Shown here in pieces: positions 1 to 15,300 of a stretch of DNA of 64,000 bases. Source of the stretch: Astropecten irregularis (taxonomy: Eukaryota > Echinodermata > Asteroidea > Paxillosida > Astropectinidae); the NCBI GenBank assembly GCA_963971285.1, contig OZ020258.1:16323390-16387389 (forward strand), read 5' to 3'. Position numbers and translations under genes: made by a program. The notes beneath the pieces are model-generated. The model worked only from the letters and a program-made list of their open reading frames with translations. It ran no database searches and was not told where the DNA came from. Position 1 is the first letter of the stretch. Every line of letters begins with the position of its first letter.

Positions 1-171
1 AAAAAGTGACATTAAACGTAATCATGTTCAACTGTAAATTTAGAAGGTATAATTAACAAAATATTTACAAGGGCTTAGATCCACCTATTAAATTTAAATT
101 AACAACACCATTTAAAAAATTGATCTTCCTCAAAACAGATAATTTAAGATTAACCATCCAAGACACGTTAC

Positions 172-323
172 CTGTCCTTTGTCAAACTTCTTATCATTGC
201 TTGAAGATTGTAGCAGTCGCTCACCACTATCCCCTGCTGTACCTTGGAGGGTCACATAAATAGCACCCTCTGTACTTGCATTGTCCTTATCACCAGTGTG
301 AACTTTGACCTGGTACTTGTGAA
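172..323 (-). CDS. PLAT domain 12, first exon (domain cut by window edge)
   Basis: A 152-bp exon entered in phase 1 and left in phase 0. It encodes the first strands of a PLAT domain, with the family pattern YQVKVHTGD...ATIYVTLQG-type core and GDSGERLL turn. Donor GTAAC follows at 171-170. Same length and phase as the first exons of PLAT domains 2 and 10. The rest of the domain lies left of the window. Confidence 0.8.
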
Positions 324-3300
324 CTGGGTTATAGAGGAATGGAGAAAAGTTCGTGCATTAACAATTCAGTCATATAGTAATAATCAACAATTCTCTATAC
401 AGCATGTCCCCAAAAAACGCAACACTTCGTCAGGAACCATTATGTTAAAAATAAACTGTTTATCACTTCAAGATTCAGATATATGATACAACCATGTCTT
501 GGCTATCACCATGCTAAAATTGGCAAAAATATGACCAATATATTTATATATAAAGAGTACTCTTTCAAAACAAATTTGCAGTATTTCATAATAAGTGGTC
601 AATACACACATAACGTGTAATGAAAGAAAGATGAAAATTGGGTTTGAGGTTGGGTGATTCAGTCTTAGTTTTTTTCTCACAATTTCAGTCGATACAAAGT
701 GTTGCGTTTTTTTGGGGGGGACACCCTGTATTCTGTCATACATGTCATATGACAATTGACATTCTGAATATACATGTATGCACCAAAGTCCACATATATC
801 TTTTTTCAAATAAGAAATAAATGTTCCAGTGACCAATGTTAACATGTGTGTGACTAAACAATCTTATTGGGCATGTTTGTTTCACCGCCGACCGAGCATG
901 CCATTATTATTTGATCTTACAAATCCACATCCCCGACAGGATAGCTAAAATGTGATCCAGAGCAAATTTTGCGTGCCGGATCACTGATCACGTTCCTGAA
1001 ACAAACGTCATTATGAAGTCTCACTTATCTCTCAGCACTAGCACGTGCTGCAGTATTATATTTACCTGGTAGTGATTCTATTTCCTCTCGAATGGCAGGG
1101 ACCTCACAGCATATCTGACCATCATCTTGATCACGAGCCAACCAACGATCAATCTTGAATTCCAACTCTTCATTAGTATCCAAGTGCTTCATTATTACCT
1201 GAATAAAGAAAAACAAAACAAGTTAAGATTAGAATGTAACCCATCTTATCTACATGGTATTTGTGAGTACATTGTGAACAATCATGTCTAACGGCTCACA
1301 ACTTAATTTGGATCAATGAATCATTTAATCTTCCTAATTGTTTCCTGGGCCCAATTTCATGGAATCCGCTATTTTTGTGCTTACGGGCACCGCTACGCGT
1401 GAAATCTATTTCATGGAATCCGTAAGCAAGACTCTCTGTTAGCGAAGAATTTCTAGGGTAACCTTGATCATTTTCTGCTAAAGCGCTGTCGTATGCATTC
1501 TGCACAAATTCTTTGCTTACCGTTACCAAAAAGGAAATTCTTCCGTGAAATACGCTAACCGTAACCAAAAAAATTCTGCTAGTGAAGAATTTTTGCTATG
1601 GGTAACGGATTCCATGAAATTGGGCCCAGCTTAGATCTCAGCCAAGTTGACATACGGTTATACATATACGGGCAGACAAATGGTCTGTATGGCATTCATC
1701 ATATCTATGCAAGACATGCAAGAGGACAACAATTCGGGTCTTAAGGTCCCTGGTCTTGCCTGTCTTACTCTACGCAGTAAGGTTGTGAGACCTGGACTTT
1801 GACTAGGCGCCTGGGGAGGCACCTCAATGTCTTTGGTACAGGTCTCTGAGGAGGATCCTTGGGTACAGCTGGTTGGAACAGTTGGTCTAATGAGAGGTTT
1901 CTCGGGGAGAGTCAGATGAGACCTAGCTATTACCTGCATGATACGTGCATGAGCGCCAGATGCAACTGTACAATCGTGTGGCTAAATTCAATGTGAGCAA
2001 TCCTGCCAGACGGACAGGACTCGTCGGGTGGGATGTCCACATGACACATGGTTGCGTCAAATGGATTGTTATTTTGCTGCGATGGGAATGGGTCGCATGG
2101 CTGCCTGGGGATGGCCATCAGAAGACTGAGAAAGTACCACATGAAAGTAGATGCGGCAATGCGCTGTCATGGCACATTTTCCCACTGATTGTTTGAAAGT
2201 TGACAGAAAATCTTTAATTGGGCAAGTATAGGTAAGATGAATTAAATTATATACATAATACTCACTGAGTTGACATGCCAAGCTGGATTGTCACCACTGT
2301 TATCATGCTCAAGACGAATCTTAGTGATCTCTCCAATATCATCAATGGAGATCTGTAAGAAATTCAAAAGTTAAGTGATTCATGTAATACCCCCCTATTA
2401 CATTTTTATAACATCATCACTTGCACTTTAAGAATGCCAATGCAGGATAAGTATGATAAAAATGATAAAAATAAACACCAAAAGCATCCAGGAAGAGTGA
2501 TGATTGAAAATATAATGTATACACTGATGCTTGAATCAGTGATCATTCATTAATGAATATGGTCACATTTACTTGATCCAGTGTGGTTCAGGTTGTTCAT
2601 TTTTACATTCAAAAATATCACTAGAAAAGGGCTCAAGGTAATTATACTGCTACATATTGGTAACGCCTTAGTGCAATAGGTCTCAGGGTCAAAATATAGT
2701 GCTTTCATCTTTTTTCCCTTGACTTAATTCAATCTGCACAATGGTAACAACAATACTAAATGTAAAACTTCATGCAATATGCCCAGCTTTCTTGATTAAA
2801 AATTACCTCAAATTCTTCTTCCGATTGTGGTTGGAATGTCTCTTTCTCCAAGGAATGTTGAGAATATCTCCCCTTCTGACCATACACATACAGAGACACC
2901 TTGGCTGTTGTACCTCCGTCTGACTGGTCACTAGTCTTGATCTTAACCTGCCATTGACCTTTAGTATTAGAGGTCAGGGGTGTGGTACATTCTAATGCTC
3001 CAAGAAGGGATAGATCTCGTTCTAGTTTACGGTCACCTACTCCTGAATCCATCCACCTAAGGATGCCATTAGCATCCAAAATAAGAAAACAAAGGACAAA
3101 TTCATAATTGGAATAATTGTATCTCAAGCAAGATAGAATGAATAACAATATGAATGCCTTCCAAGAACTATTCCAAATGTTCAAATACCTGTATCAAATT
3201 ACAAAATACATTCTGATCTTAAAGGCCCTTGCCACACAAGGTGATGTACATGCAACAAATTCCAGGCAATCTCCAAGAAGAAATAACATTCATCTTTAAA

Positions 3301-6300
3301 TGTTCATATGATTTTGGGGATAGTGAAAAACTACCAGAAAAATGACTTTTGCATAGCAAGGTTTTCCTCTTCCATGCAGTGATAGTCGGTTGCCTCTAAG
3401 TTGCCAGTAAAAGCTGCTTCGGGCCTGTTCGTTTCACATGTTTCAGGCACGAGATCAGTGATCCTGCTGATCCGGATCCCATTTCAGCGAATCCTGTATG
3501 GGACGTGGAACTGCAAGATCACTGATCATGTGCCTGAAACAAACAGGCCTTTCGTGTGGTATGGCCCTTACCAGCAAAGTGATTGCTTTTATAAATAAAG
3601 GGTGCACAAAAAGTAACTTCCGTTGATTTTGACGCCCGATCCCTTTAAATCTAATTGGTTTGGGGTGATATGAGTAGTATGAGTGTTTAGTGCACATCTT
3701 AAGCTTCATTTAGATACCCTGGTTGATGCCAAGGACTCAACATTGTTCAATGCACACAACATTGTTTGTCAAAAGGTACAAAACCAAAAGTTACACTTTA
3801 AAGTATGCAGTTTGTAGCTGTGCGTAACACATTGTAGACCCAAACAATAACGCCCTATGCAATATAGTGCATTGTAAGTTCAACCTGTATACCTAAAAGT
3901 GCAACTTTAGGTTTTGTATCTTTTGTTAAACACTGCTGTGTGCATTGAAAAGTGTTGAGTCCTTGGCATCAAGTAGGGTATCAAACTGCAGCTTAGGATG
4001 TGCTCTAAACACTCATACTACTCATATCACCCCAAACCGATTAAATTTAGAGGGGTCGGGCGTCAAAATCAACGGAAATTACATTATGTGCACCCTTTAT
4101 TTCATGTAACGTTGTCTAAACCTCTGAGTACTGAGTTATATGAATCATTACATACCCTTTGCAAGGGAATATGTACTGTGTGGTATCTTCCGTTGACTGC
4201 TTCAATGTAACTTTATCCAGGTACCAGCCAGCACCTAGTCCTTCTGATTGATGGCCAATGGTGATCCTTGATGGTCGCTTAATATCAACGGCTTCGATAG
4301 TAAATACATCCACCTGTAAATAGGGACAAATGATACATAACCTGGCTCAAGAAAACAAATTGTCTGAGCAAATGTAATGTGTTTCTTGTGTACCTAAGTT
4401 ATGAACATTTGATTCTCAGTAGAGGTACTACAGACATCTGATAAAAAAAAAAAACACACTTAGTGACTAATTATTCATACACTTCATGTAACAGCCATTA
4501 CCAAACTTTAGTTGCTATTCAGATTTCAGATTAAATATATGAAGGTATGACTTACTTGAGCTTGATTAAACATGACTTGGTTATTGGACTTGCGTAGAAT
4601 CCTATGTCCAGTATCTCCTCTGGCTCCATACACTGTAGCATATATGACATCATCCAGTGATGAAGCTCCTTTATCACCAGTATGTATGCACAACTCATAT
4701 GGATACACTATTAAGAAATAGACAAATTAAGAGATACACTTATCAGCCTGATAACTATGAGAAATACCAAAGAGATCATAACAGTTTTATGGCTAATGCA
4801 CAGGCAATTCACAAGTGCTCATTTCAAGATATAAAGCTTCATAAAGAAATTAAATTTAACACTTTTTTGGAGGGGAGAAATGCACTGTAAGAAGACGTCC
4901 TTTTGAACTTCTTGTATGCAATGTACTTGGTTGACTCCAGGTTGCCTGTACAAATGCCTTGTGTAACATGACCCTTATTCCCATATTCAAAGCTTTAATA
5001 GCAGTGGTCTTGATCTACATGATCTACAATTATATGACAGATGATGCAGCTTCTTGCAATCAGGCAGCTACCGGTATATGGACCTTTCTGGCCAGTCAAT
5101 CAAACAGTGTGTTTTGACCAATTGGAGGACACCTTTTAATCCGGTGACCACAAAAGCCTTGATCAAACTTGGTCACATGTGGTAGGTAAAACACACATGT
5201 GGGAGGGGCTTAAGAGCAAAGCCGGACAGTCCATCGGGCGAATCTCTCACAATTGAATGGTGTAATCAATGTAGTCAATGCTGATGTTAGTGAAACTGTA
5301 AATACTGTACCTGGGAGGGGAGGTATATCAGGTCTAATGACAGGTAACTCCATGTAGCAATCTCTCAGCTCATTGGTTGGATCCAGTTTTTCATCCCCTT
5401 TATTCTCCTCACTAATATCTTGGCTGTTCTCCTTGTTTGTCTCATCAATCTTAGCCTCAGTCTTTCTGTTCTCCTCTGCCTTTTTCTTATCCTTTTTAGC
5501 CTTGTCCTTTGATTTGCCAGTCTTGGAGGATTTGGTTTTGCTGTCGGATTTCTCTGTTGCTTGCTCCTCATCCCTTCTCTTTTCTTGATTTTCTTCTTCC
5601 TGTTTTTTCTCAGAGTCTAGACTAGGAGGGCTAGTAGAATCTGCAGAGCCAAGCCATCGGTCGATGAAGAAGTGGAATTCCTGATGAGTGTCCTTGTCTT
5701 TCATTTTCACCTGAAAAAAGTAATAACAGATCAGAATTCTGTTTAACTGATTTATCCTGGAAAAATTCAGCTTTTTAAGAAATATGAAACAAATTGCCAC
5801 TGTATCCTTTATGCAATGCATCTTTGAATCCAATTGGATTCGATTCACCCCGCTGACCCCAGCTAGCTCGGTGGCCTAGCGATATGGCATATGCACTATT
5901 AAGCAGGAGGTCGTAGGTTCGAATCCCACCTGAGCCAGCATGAGATTTTTTCACGTGCTCTCACAAGCAAGCATGCATTGAGTATGCAGTGCTCATCCAC
6001 ATCGGTGAATGGCAAGCCTAGTTTGCATATGATAGTTATTCTGACCTTCTCCAGAAATATGCTTGGTTTGGTATTGCTGTCATCATTGCTATCCACCATG
6101 AGGCGAATCTTGTAGATAGGTCCTATATCACCAACTTCAATCTAAAAAAAACAAAATGAAATATTCATCAAAATACATACAACTAATGAAAAAAAAAAAA
6201 TACCGGCATGTCATAATTGCAATTGCCACCATGGAGCTAATATCTAGTAATCCAAGTGAATCAGGAACCGTATGAATCAGGTTTTATATGAACAGGCTTT

Positions 6301-9300
6301 AGTTGTCCTCAAAGAGATAAGGACCATTTAATAGGCAAAACTGACGTTTGCCATGTCAGGGATCTTTTCTTCATGTAGAAATATTTGTAGTTGAAAAACC
6401 TGTACAGGGAGTTTCACAGCAGACCTACACGTATGTAATGTTAGTAGTGCGGCGTACTGACTACACCTAGCCTATATGCTGCCCCATGCTGCTGCTCATG
6501 CAAACCTACGAGGCACTACACCAGAGGACACAAAGGGGTGCGTGAGATGGGCACAAAGAATTGAACATATTTCATTATTTAACATACTTTCGGTGTAGAG
6601 CACTGGATGCAGAAAATACACAGGCTTTACGTACCTATGAAACACTACACTTTTGTACGCCTTGCTATGCAACAGTAGGCTACTTACAAAAACTTACATC
6701 AAATTCTCTGACACAACCTGCAGGGTTTGTAACATCTCCTGTACTGTCTCCTGTCTCATCTTTGACATCTTCCTGATCAGTCTTAGTCACCTCCTCGGTG
6801 GCTTCCTCTCTGTCATCAGCCACTCTCTTCTCCTCGTCAATCTTTTCCTCCTCCTTTTCTTCTTCACTTGTTTTGTCACTGTCCTTTAGGATCAATGGAA
6901 TAACCTCACTACGTTCTTTGTCTCCATAGACTTGTACAGAGAGGTTAGATGTAGGGGCCTCTCCATCATCTTTGCCAGGGGTGATCCAGATGGTCCAACG
7001 TCCCTTGGATGTAGATTCTCCATCGTCCTCATCATTCTGATCCTTATTATCTTTGGGAATTTCTTCCTCGCCTGTGGTTATATCAGACATAAAATGTTGG
7101 TTCAGTCTTTGAATGGCACTGAAGATGTGAGCCCTTCTACAGCACCTCACAGATGAGAATGAATAATGCAGCAAATACAACAAGAAAGAAAGTTGATAGG
7201 TGTTGATGAAATAAAAAATATTAATTGCAATTTGAGAGCCCCCCCCAAAATATACATAAACCACTTCACGACAGCTGACACATGACCCCCAAAATGTCCA
7301 AAGCCAATTAACAGTTAACTTAACGTAAGCACTGCATGTAAAATGGTTTGTAGCATTCCACCGCTGGGTTGGGGCACGATTTGTGACCTTGCACATCCAT
7401 TAACCATGACTCGGTAACCGTAACTACTGTGACTCGTAATTAGAACCGATGTATTCTTCAATTTAATTTGTCGACTGATTTCATTTGAATTTGAAGATCT
7501 GCTGCAAATTTACATTGATCAATCCAAGGATAATGCCCAACAGTGGATGTGAAAGTGTGCAGACGTACATGTAACATCTGACACCATGACAAATCCATCA
7601 TGCCCCAACCTGGTAGAATGATATCGGATAATGCCTCAAGAAGCCAACATTCTAGGCGATGATTACAGGTGAGCCTCATGAGGCATCTATGCAGTGCTTT
7701 CAGGTTTAGGGGAATATCGGTTTGAACCTGACAGCAGGACAGTGAATGGATAAAGATGTGAACTTGCTGTCCAGGCTATCAAATTTGAAATAAGCCTCAG
7801 TGTCTTGGATTAGATGATAAATGGGTTTACACTGTCACTAACAGTGTGACGGAAGGTCTTTTAATCTGTTGGCACCACTTCCATCATATGCAATTTTTTT
7901 ATCTAAAGATTCGGCTTTTTGAACAGAAAAATAAATAATGTGAATAATAAATGTTTAAAGTTAGGAGGGCCTGACGCGTTTCGATCCTAGCAGGATCGAA
8001 AAAGATTACCACAGGGAAGTGGTCATGATTCTTTTCTATGGATCCACATGAAATGTAAAGCACAGAAATCAGCCGCAGCTGAATATGTATCCACATTGCA
8101 GTATTTAGCTGTTGAAGGTTAAACAGCTAGTGTGGGTGGTAAGAAAAGCCAGTGTATGCTGTGATGCAACTCAAGTTTGTGGTCTTGATTAGAGATGGGT
8201 AAAAACCATCTTGCACCAAGACTCAAAAACATGAACAAATACACATGGATTGCCAGACTACAATAATGTGAATTTGTATGCATTGTGTCATGTGCAGGTG
8301 AACTTAGAATGGAGTGTATAACTTGTCATTCGAAGACACTCTTCACAAATTGCACAATTTAGTAATATAAGATACTGATACCCTTTTTTCACTAAAACAT
8401 TATGATTTCAGCTAAAGTCCAGAAATATTTACTTTTACTTCCAATTGCGTGGGCAGCTTGATTACAAAAAGAGGAGACTTTCTGGAAGAGGTGCAGATGA
8501 AATGAGTTGCATCTCTAACATATCCAAACTCAACAATAGCATACCTTCCAACATTTCAAGATTACTCATGGATTGGAAAAATCTTATTTTACATGCAAAA
8601 TGAAAGCAAAAAACTTACTATCACTCAAAACATAAGGAAATACATGTAAAATGTATATGTAACGATAATTTTGTAAACATTTTGCTTTTTTATGTCAAAA
8701 AAATCTTATTGAATCTAATAAAATATTACTTGTCAGCAGGTATGCATTAGCTATTACATTGCAAACGGCTTCTCCTCATTCAACATGTTTATTTTAAGGA
8801 GACATGTTGGCAAGATGATACTTTCCTCAAAGTCCACTAATGTGACCCCAAGTTCTATCATGTAAATTTAATTATCACTATTTGGTTCTTTTCCACCTCC
8901 TCCATAAAAATGAACAGTTTCATTAACCAATGGTATCTGCACAAGTGTCTTTATGCTGGCAAGCTGCAGTGCATAAATACTTGCGTGTATGAAAAGTAAT
9001 TGAAATATTTGATTTCATTTCTATAAATCTTGCAAAAAAACACAGCAAGTTTTAATTTTCACTTCAAGCAAGCAAGCAAGCAAGCAAGCAGATGTGACAT
9101 AAATGTGTGGTACATGGGTGAGGCAGGTGTGATAAGCTTTGTGATAGAGTTTAGGTTGTAGTCACAAACTTTGGTGAGATAAACTTCTCAGATTTGGGGA
9201 TCCCTAAAAATGGGAAACCAAGGTCAATCATGACAATAAACCTGTACAGCCTGAATATGCAAATAATCTGAAAACTTGAAATAAATGTGTGCTGGAAAAA

Positions 9301-12300
9301 TTGGAAAAGTGAGAAAAAGCTATTTATAAGAAAAATGAAAATTAATTGCAAAAAAACCTGTCAAATGACGGATGAAGTGATTGTGTGCTGTGCTGTGAAA
9401 AAGAAGCCATCATTCTCTGTGCATTAACTTGCCTTCAAAGAATAAATCCCTCTCCAGAACAGTTGTTCCTTGACATAAAAACAGTGACATTCCTTCATTC
9501 ATTCAAAAAAGCTTAACAAAACAAGAGAGTGTAGCATTCCTTCTACAATGTTAATGCCATGTGGCATGCCAAACTACTGTAAAACTTGCAAACAACCTGC
9601 TAAAATCTCATTAGATTTGCAAAGAAACAATCATGGCAAATTCAACATGCAATGTATTTTGACATCACTTATCTGATACAAACAAACATTTCATTCTTGC
9701 TGCTCACAATAAAATCATTCCATTTCTTCATCCACTAAATCTAACCAGAACACAAGAATGCTTATTAATTTCTTCAGCAGAAGCATGCAGATTGATTCAA
9801 CAATCTTGTAGTAAACTAACAACATTAGAGATAATGAGTACTAACTTTAGATAAATTGTGTTTTTCGGGAAATGCACAATGTTTTCCAAAGAGTGTATCC
9901 TGTTAAGCAAGTATATGTATATTGTTTCTCCAAAGGAATATACTTTTTAAGGAGTAGATAATGATTTCAAGAAAATATTTCTTTGTTCACTTTTCAATAT
10001 TTTGAGAAAGACGGTAATGCTTTGTGTTCATTACTGCCATGAATCTGTAATGTCCATGTTATTTTCAACATTAATTAGTTGGAGATCTTGTAAAGACAAA
10101 TTGTGGAAGGGAATACTGAGGACTTACCTTCAGATTTGATGTCTGTTTGTAAGACTGTATTACCATCTTCACCAATAATGGCATTACCAAACCACATCTT
10201 GCAAGGTAGGACTGATCGTACTGTAGAATATTTGCCTTCCTGTATGGTGACCTTATCCACAAACCAGGTGTCTTGTTGCTCACTAGAGCTGATTCTCAGT
10301 GTAGCTGATAGCACCTTACCAACTGAAACAGCTTCAAACTGGTAGGTATCCACCTGGGGTAGAACCCAAACAAAGCACAAATTGCTTAGCAATTTAAATG
10401 GCATGGAACAGATTTTAACATCATTCTTGGTTCTCAAGAGCTAGTCATCTTGACAAACCATGGAAACATTGCAAACTGGACAACCTTTGAGGTGGTTACA
10501 TCAAAAGAGTTAAACATTTCAAGGAGACAATGGATAGATTGTTAATTTGTATTAAATGGAAATGCATTAAACCTTTCTACTTATTCCATAATGCAAAATG
10601 AGTTTCATTTAAATTAACAAAATTAACAATGGCGAGAACATCGGTCGAACCCCGTCCAGATATCACTTGAATAATTAAAGCCCTGTCTCACATAGCCGAT
10701 CTGACTTGCCGGAGCAATTCCGGAGTAATACTAGTCTTGGTTCCAAGACCTTCGTTGTTGCTTCCCGCGGCCCATAGGGTGCCCCCGCACGGCGGATATG
10801 GGAGAATTCTGTCAGAATTTTGGATCGTCACTAAGGTCTTGGATATTTTGTATTTGAGGGCGGGGCCAGATTATGGTAATAAGGCACAGCGCGTATGACG
10901 TATGGTGATTGAATATGCATATAAATCATAACTTCGAGGCTTGTGGTCAGCTACCATGGCAATGGCCAGGTCAAAAGGGCAACACACAGAGATCGCTGCA
11001 TAATGTGTAACTTTCCCACGGTGTGTATTGCCATGCAGTGTACAGGTGACTATGTACTGTACCATGCATGCATACTGTACATTGTACATGTATACAGTGT
11101 AAATGGATTTTTGTTTATAGGTCTAGGCCTCAGGCTAAATACTTTTATAGCACGTTTAAAACTCCTTGCTTCATGTTTTTTGACCAAATGCAATGAAATT
11201 CTAGTATTCCAAGGTACAATAATTCGTCAACCGTGGTTTTCTACATTATGTTGTAAATTAGCCACTGAAATACACAGTAATCTGTGTATATGTTTGAAGT
11301 AAATTTAACTTCATATTAATAACATTTCAGATCTGAACAAGTCTGGATGGTACCTGTGGTTATTTGGATGGATAAATAACAAAGTCTATCTACATCCTGC
11401 AAAAGTGATCGACATCAAAGTTTATGGTCGGAATCCCGATGTTCACTACTTATATCCCATGAAAGCCAGAGACATGCAAATAAAAGGAAATGACACATGT
11501 GAAATGAAACCAAGAGAGGGGTAGATGAAAGTTTGTTTTGAGTTTTGGGGTTCATGTGAAAGAGCAGAAATAATTGAGATTTAATTAAAAATGGTGCGAC
11601 ACTGCATTGGAATATATTATTTTATTTCTGTTATCTTTTTTGTTTGTTACCTTAGTCTGTAAGGTTAAACAGGCAAAACATGGATAAAAAGTGCGGCATA
11701 AGTTTACATATTTCCTACGCCGGCCGACTCGTATGCCGACAAACTCGTATGCCGACCAACTTGTGCGCTAACCAACTCGTACGTCAACCAACAACATGTA
11801 TATAGTTTGTAAACGTTGGCCGTTTTTTCTTCAGTGTAGACCAAACTTTGTTCATGTTGTTTGTAATTGTGAAAATAAAATCAAGAAAATGAAATCATTT
11901 CAAAAATACAACATGACGTAATCATTTCAATGATACAAAATCATTTCAACGATACGAAATGATTTTGCGAATACGAAATTAAATCGAGAAAATGAAAGCG
12001 TTTTTAAAAAATGAACATAATGACGTTATCATTTCAACGATACTAAATCGTTTTTAATGATACAAAATGATTTTTCGAATACGAAATTAAATCAAGAAAA
12101 TGAAAGCGTTATAAAAAAAATGAACATATGACGTTATAACGATACAAAATCATTTCAACGGTACGAAATAATTTAAACGATACAAAATCATTTAATTTAA
12201 ATCACATGTTTTGTACTTCTTTTTTCCTTCCACCATGTTTCACTTGTGGGCGGCAGGTGTTGCCAAAACATATCGTTTCTACCTCTTGGGGTTGTAAATT

Positions 12301-15300
12301 TGTGATAATTGAAAACTCTTGGACTTATTTTTTTTCCCTGGTATTTAGATCTAAGTAAAATGTACTTTTTGCAAGAAATTAGCTGCTTTCCACAAATAAC
12401 GCACCGTGTTGAGGCCACCATTTCATGTCGACAGCGCGACTGACGGTCGCTAGCTCGTCAATGAGCTAGACGGCATAGGATATGCACTGCGTAGTACATA
12501 CAGTACAGTCCTCAAAATCTTACCCCGAAAAGTTGATAAAATATACTGCATATGATATGCAGCGTGAAATCCAAGGGAGATTCGACGAAAAGTAAAGAAA
12601 AAGTTAAACATCGCTTTACAAAATATCCAAGACCTTCGTGACGATCCAAAAGTCTGACAGAATTCTCCCATATCCGCCGGGCGGGGGCGCCATATGGGCC
12701 GCGGGAAAGCAACAACGAAGGTCTTGGAACCAAGACTAGAGTAATACGGGAGCACAATTTTGTTGATTTTCGAGGGTCAGTACAATTACGCTAAGAATGG
12801 TAATACATCATTAGTACATCGGAAGCACTACGGTATCAGATCGGTAATAGTGCGGCACACATTGAGGCCACTGGAGATCTGCCGATCCATTAACGGGGCA
12901 ATACCGGTGCTTTACCGATCTTAACAAGCCATACCGATGAACTGCTGATGTGTACAGTTGCAATACCATTGCTTGCATCGGCAAACATTATTTAGCATGA
13001 AAATGTTACCGTCGCCTGGTATTGCTAATTCTGTCACCAATGTCCTATGGATGTACTACCCTCCTTACCGATATGAAACCGTAGTACTACCGTTCTAGTA
13101 CCAATCCCCGAAAATTTCCAAATTTGTGCTCCGGTATCACTCCGGTGAGGCAGATCGGCTAGGTGTGACAGGGCTTAAAACACATTTGAAATGAAACATA
13201 AAGTTGTGCTGTTATTTCAGAGCCCTTAAAGTTGTGCCTTACAATTTGCAAACAATATGATCAACAACTATTACCTTAGCCTGGTCAGTTTGTGCTACTG
13301 ATTCAGCTGTTCTGATGAGTTGTTGTTTTGACATTACTCCAGCATCTCCTACTAGTTCCAAGTGAAGATCAGGTAGAGTAGATGCACTGTCTGGATCATC
13401 CTTGATGTACACTTGCACAATGTAACTCACAACTATCAAATAATAACAAAACCAAAGTATGCATTATTAATAACATAGTGAAGTTTTACAGGAACATGTT
13501 AATTGTATCTTTTGGAAACACTCCTTCCATGCAGACGTACATAAAATATACCATTACATGTATTGCACTTCAATGCAGCAAACCAATAGACTTTTATTTT
13601 GTTTCCAAGACTGACATGCTGGTTGGCAATACGTATGGGTGGCCAAATGTTGCAAATCATTACATCTTCTTGACAGACGGCGTGACCAAATTCAACATTT
13701 TTACAAACTTTTCCAAATACGTACCATCATTGCTTGTGTTGTTTGCATTACATTCAGCAATATCTGTCAAGGTTTATGAAACGTTGTGTTTAAATTGTGG
13801 TCATTTGTATGCCTGGCTTTGATGGCTCTCCATTGTTTCCACCATGTTGGTTGGCAAAAACTTGGGCTGTGACGTTGCAAAAGAAAGGTCTATATGCCCT
13901 AATGTGCCTTTATATTCATCGAGTATTAAAAACAACCTCCATCAATGTTTTCCCTTTCTTGAGCTTTAAATATATAATGTCTTAAATAAATCTCATGCAT
14001 ATTCATGAAGTAATATGTCCTTCATCACCACCATCCAAGAAAATGTTGACATTACTACAATTCAATAATGACTGAATAAAGAAAAGGAACAACACAGAAA
14101 AGAAACAGACACAACATGAGTTCATGGCATAAATTATTCCATTTCTGATTACAAGTTCCATATGTTTAGCAATAGCTGCATTATATACATACCTGGCAGT
14201 GGGTCTACTCCAGCCCTGATGGCAGGTATTTCTTTGATAATACTTGGATTATCCCCTTGATCTGAAGACAACCAGGCATTAACTCTGAACATCAGCTCTG
14301 CTTTATTCTGGTTTACTAATCGTACCTAAAACAGAAAAAGAATCGATCCATACAATTGTAAGTCTGAACAGATTTTAAAAGGGATGCATACATTATGTAT
14401 GTGAGACTTAACTATAATACTACAGACATTTATAAGTGAAATATGAACTTACATGTTGCACATGCCAAGCTGGACTGTCTCCTGAATTATCATGCTCTAG
14501 ACGGATTTTGGTTACTTGACCAACATCAATCATTTCAATCTGGGTTGGAAAAAGAGAAATATTCAGTTATTGTTACTCCACCCACAGTGCTGTCAGCTGA
14601 ACTAGATTCTTATAAATGGTCCTCAGCTAGATTAACTAGACAAACCAGCAAATGATAATCATTTATAATAGGGCATGTAGGTTTATTAACACTTTCCCAC
14701 TACCATCATTTTTCTGAATTCATCTTCAATTGTCAAAAATCTTCCACAAAAACCCCTCAAGCCAACAGACAAACAGACCAGACAGATGCAAGAAACAAAC
14801 AACAGGGGGAAGGGAAGGGGGGAAGGCTCATAGATTGAAACAACTGTATAACAGTCCTAATATTCAGAAAATCATTGCCAAGGACCGGGTGGGAGGGTAG
14901 AGATAGGTAGGGATAGGGGATGGTGTAAAGGTAAATGGCTTTTTTGATGTGGGGTTTGTTTTCTGGGATTTGGGGTGTTTTGTGGGGAGAAGGTTTGAGA
15001 GCAGGAAAACAGCAAGCAATTAGTCAGAGTTGGTGCTGGTGGTTGCTGATGTTCTGCTGCTCTGTATCTTTTTAGAAGAGTGGAACATCATGAAGCAGCT
15101 CCCTGGGCAGAGGAGCATTCAATATACAAGGCACCCCTTCCTTGTTGTCTTTGTGTGTCCTTTGGCTTGGCCGTCACACCTCTGATGGGTTTCAAAGGCA
15201 TATATAATTTCCTGACATTGGACTTGAATCTTCTGTATTTTATCATGGCTTTGTCCAGTGCAAGCTCCCAACGGGCGTTGTATCAGTGCCGGCACCTTTT

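Larger units (their letters stand above)
10679..13176. mobile_element. Outer MITE with GCCCTGTCACAC-type ends, split by a nested element
   Basis: The left end AGCCCTGTCTCACATAGCCG and the complement of the right end (AGCCCTGTCACACCTAGCCG) match over about 35 bp. TTAA stands at both borders. The element is interrupted at 10731-12739. A partial relative is at about 21405-21610. Confidence 0.8.

Noticed and set aside
5899..6099. 66-codon minus-strand frame extending exon 6046-6141
   Set aside because: Its second half reads through the donor into a SINE.
7458..7679. 73-codon minus-strand frame in the 3-kb intron
   Set aside because: No splice context and no recognisable family; probably chance or very old transposon sequence.
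12197..12421. 74-codon frame with a CxxC inside the nested element
   Set aside because: Too short and without a second metal-binding pair or known domain; kept only as a note.
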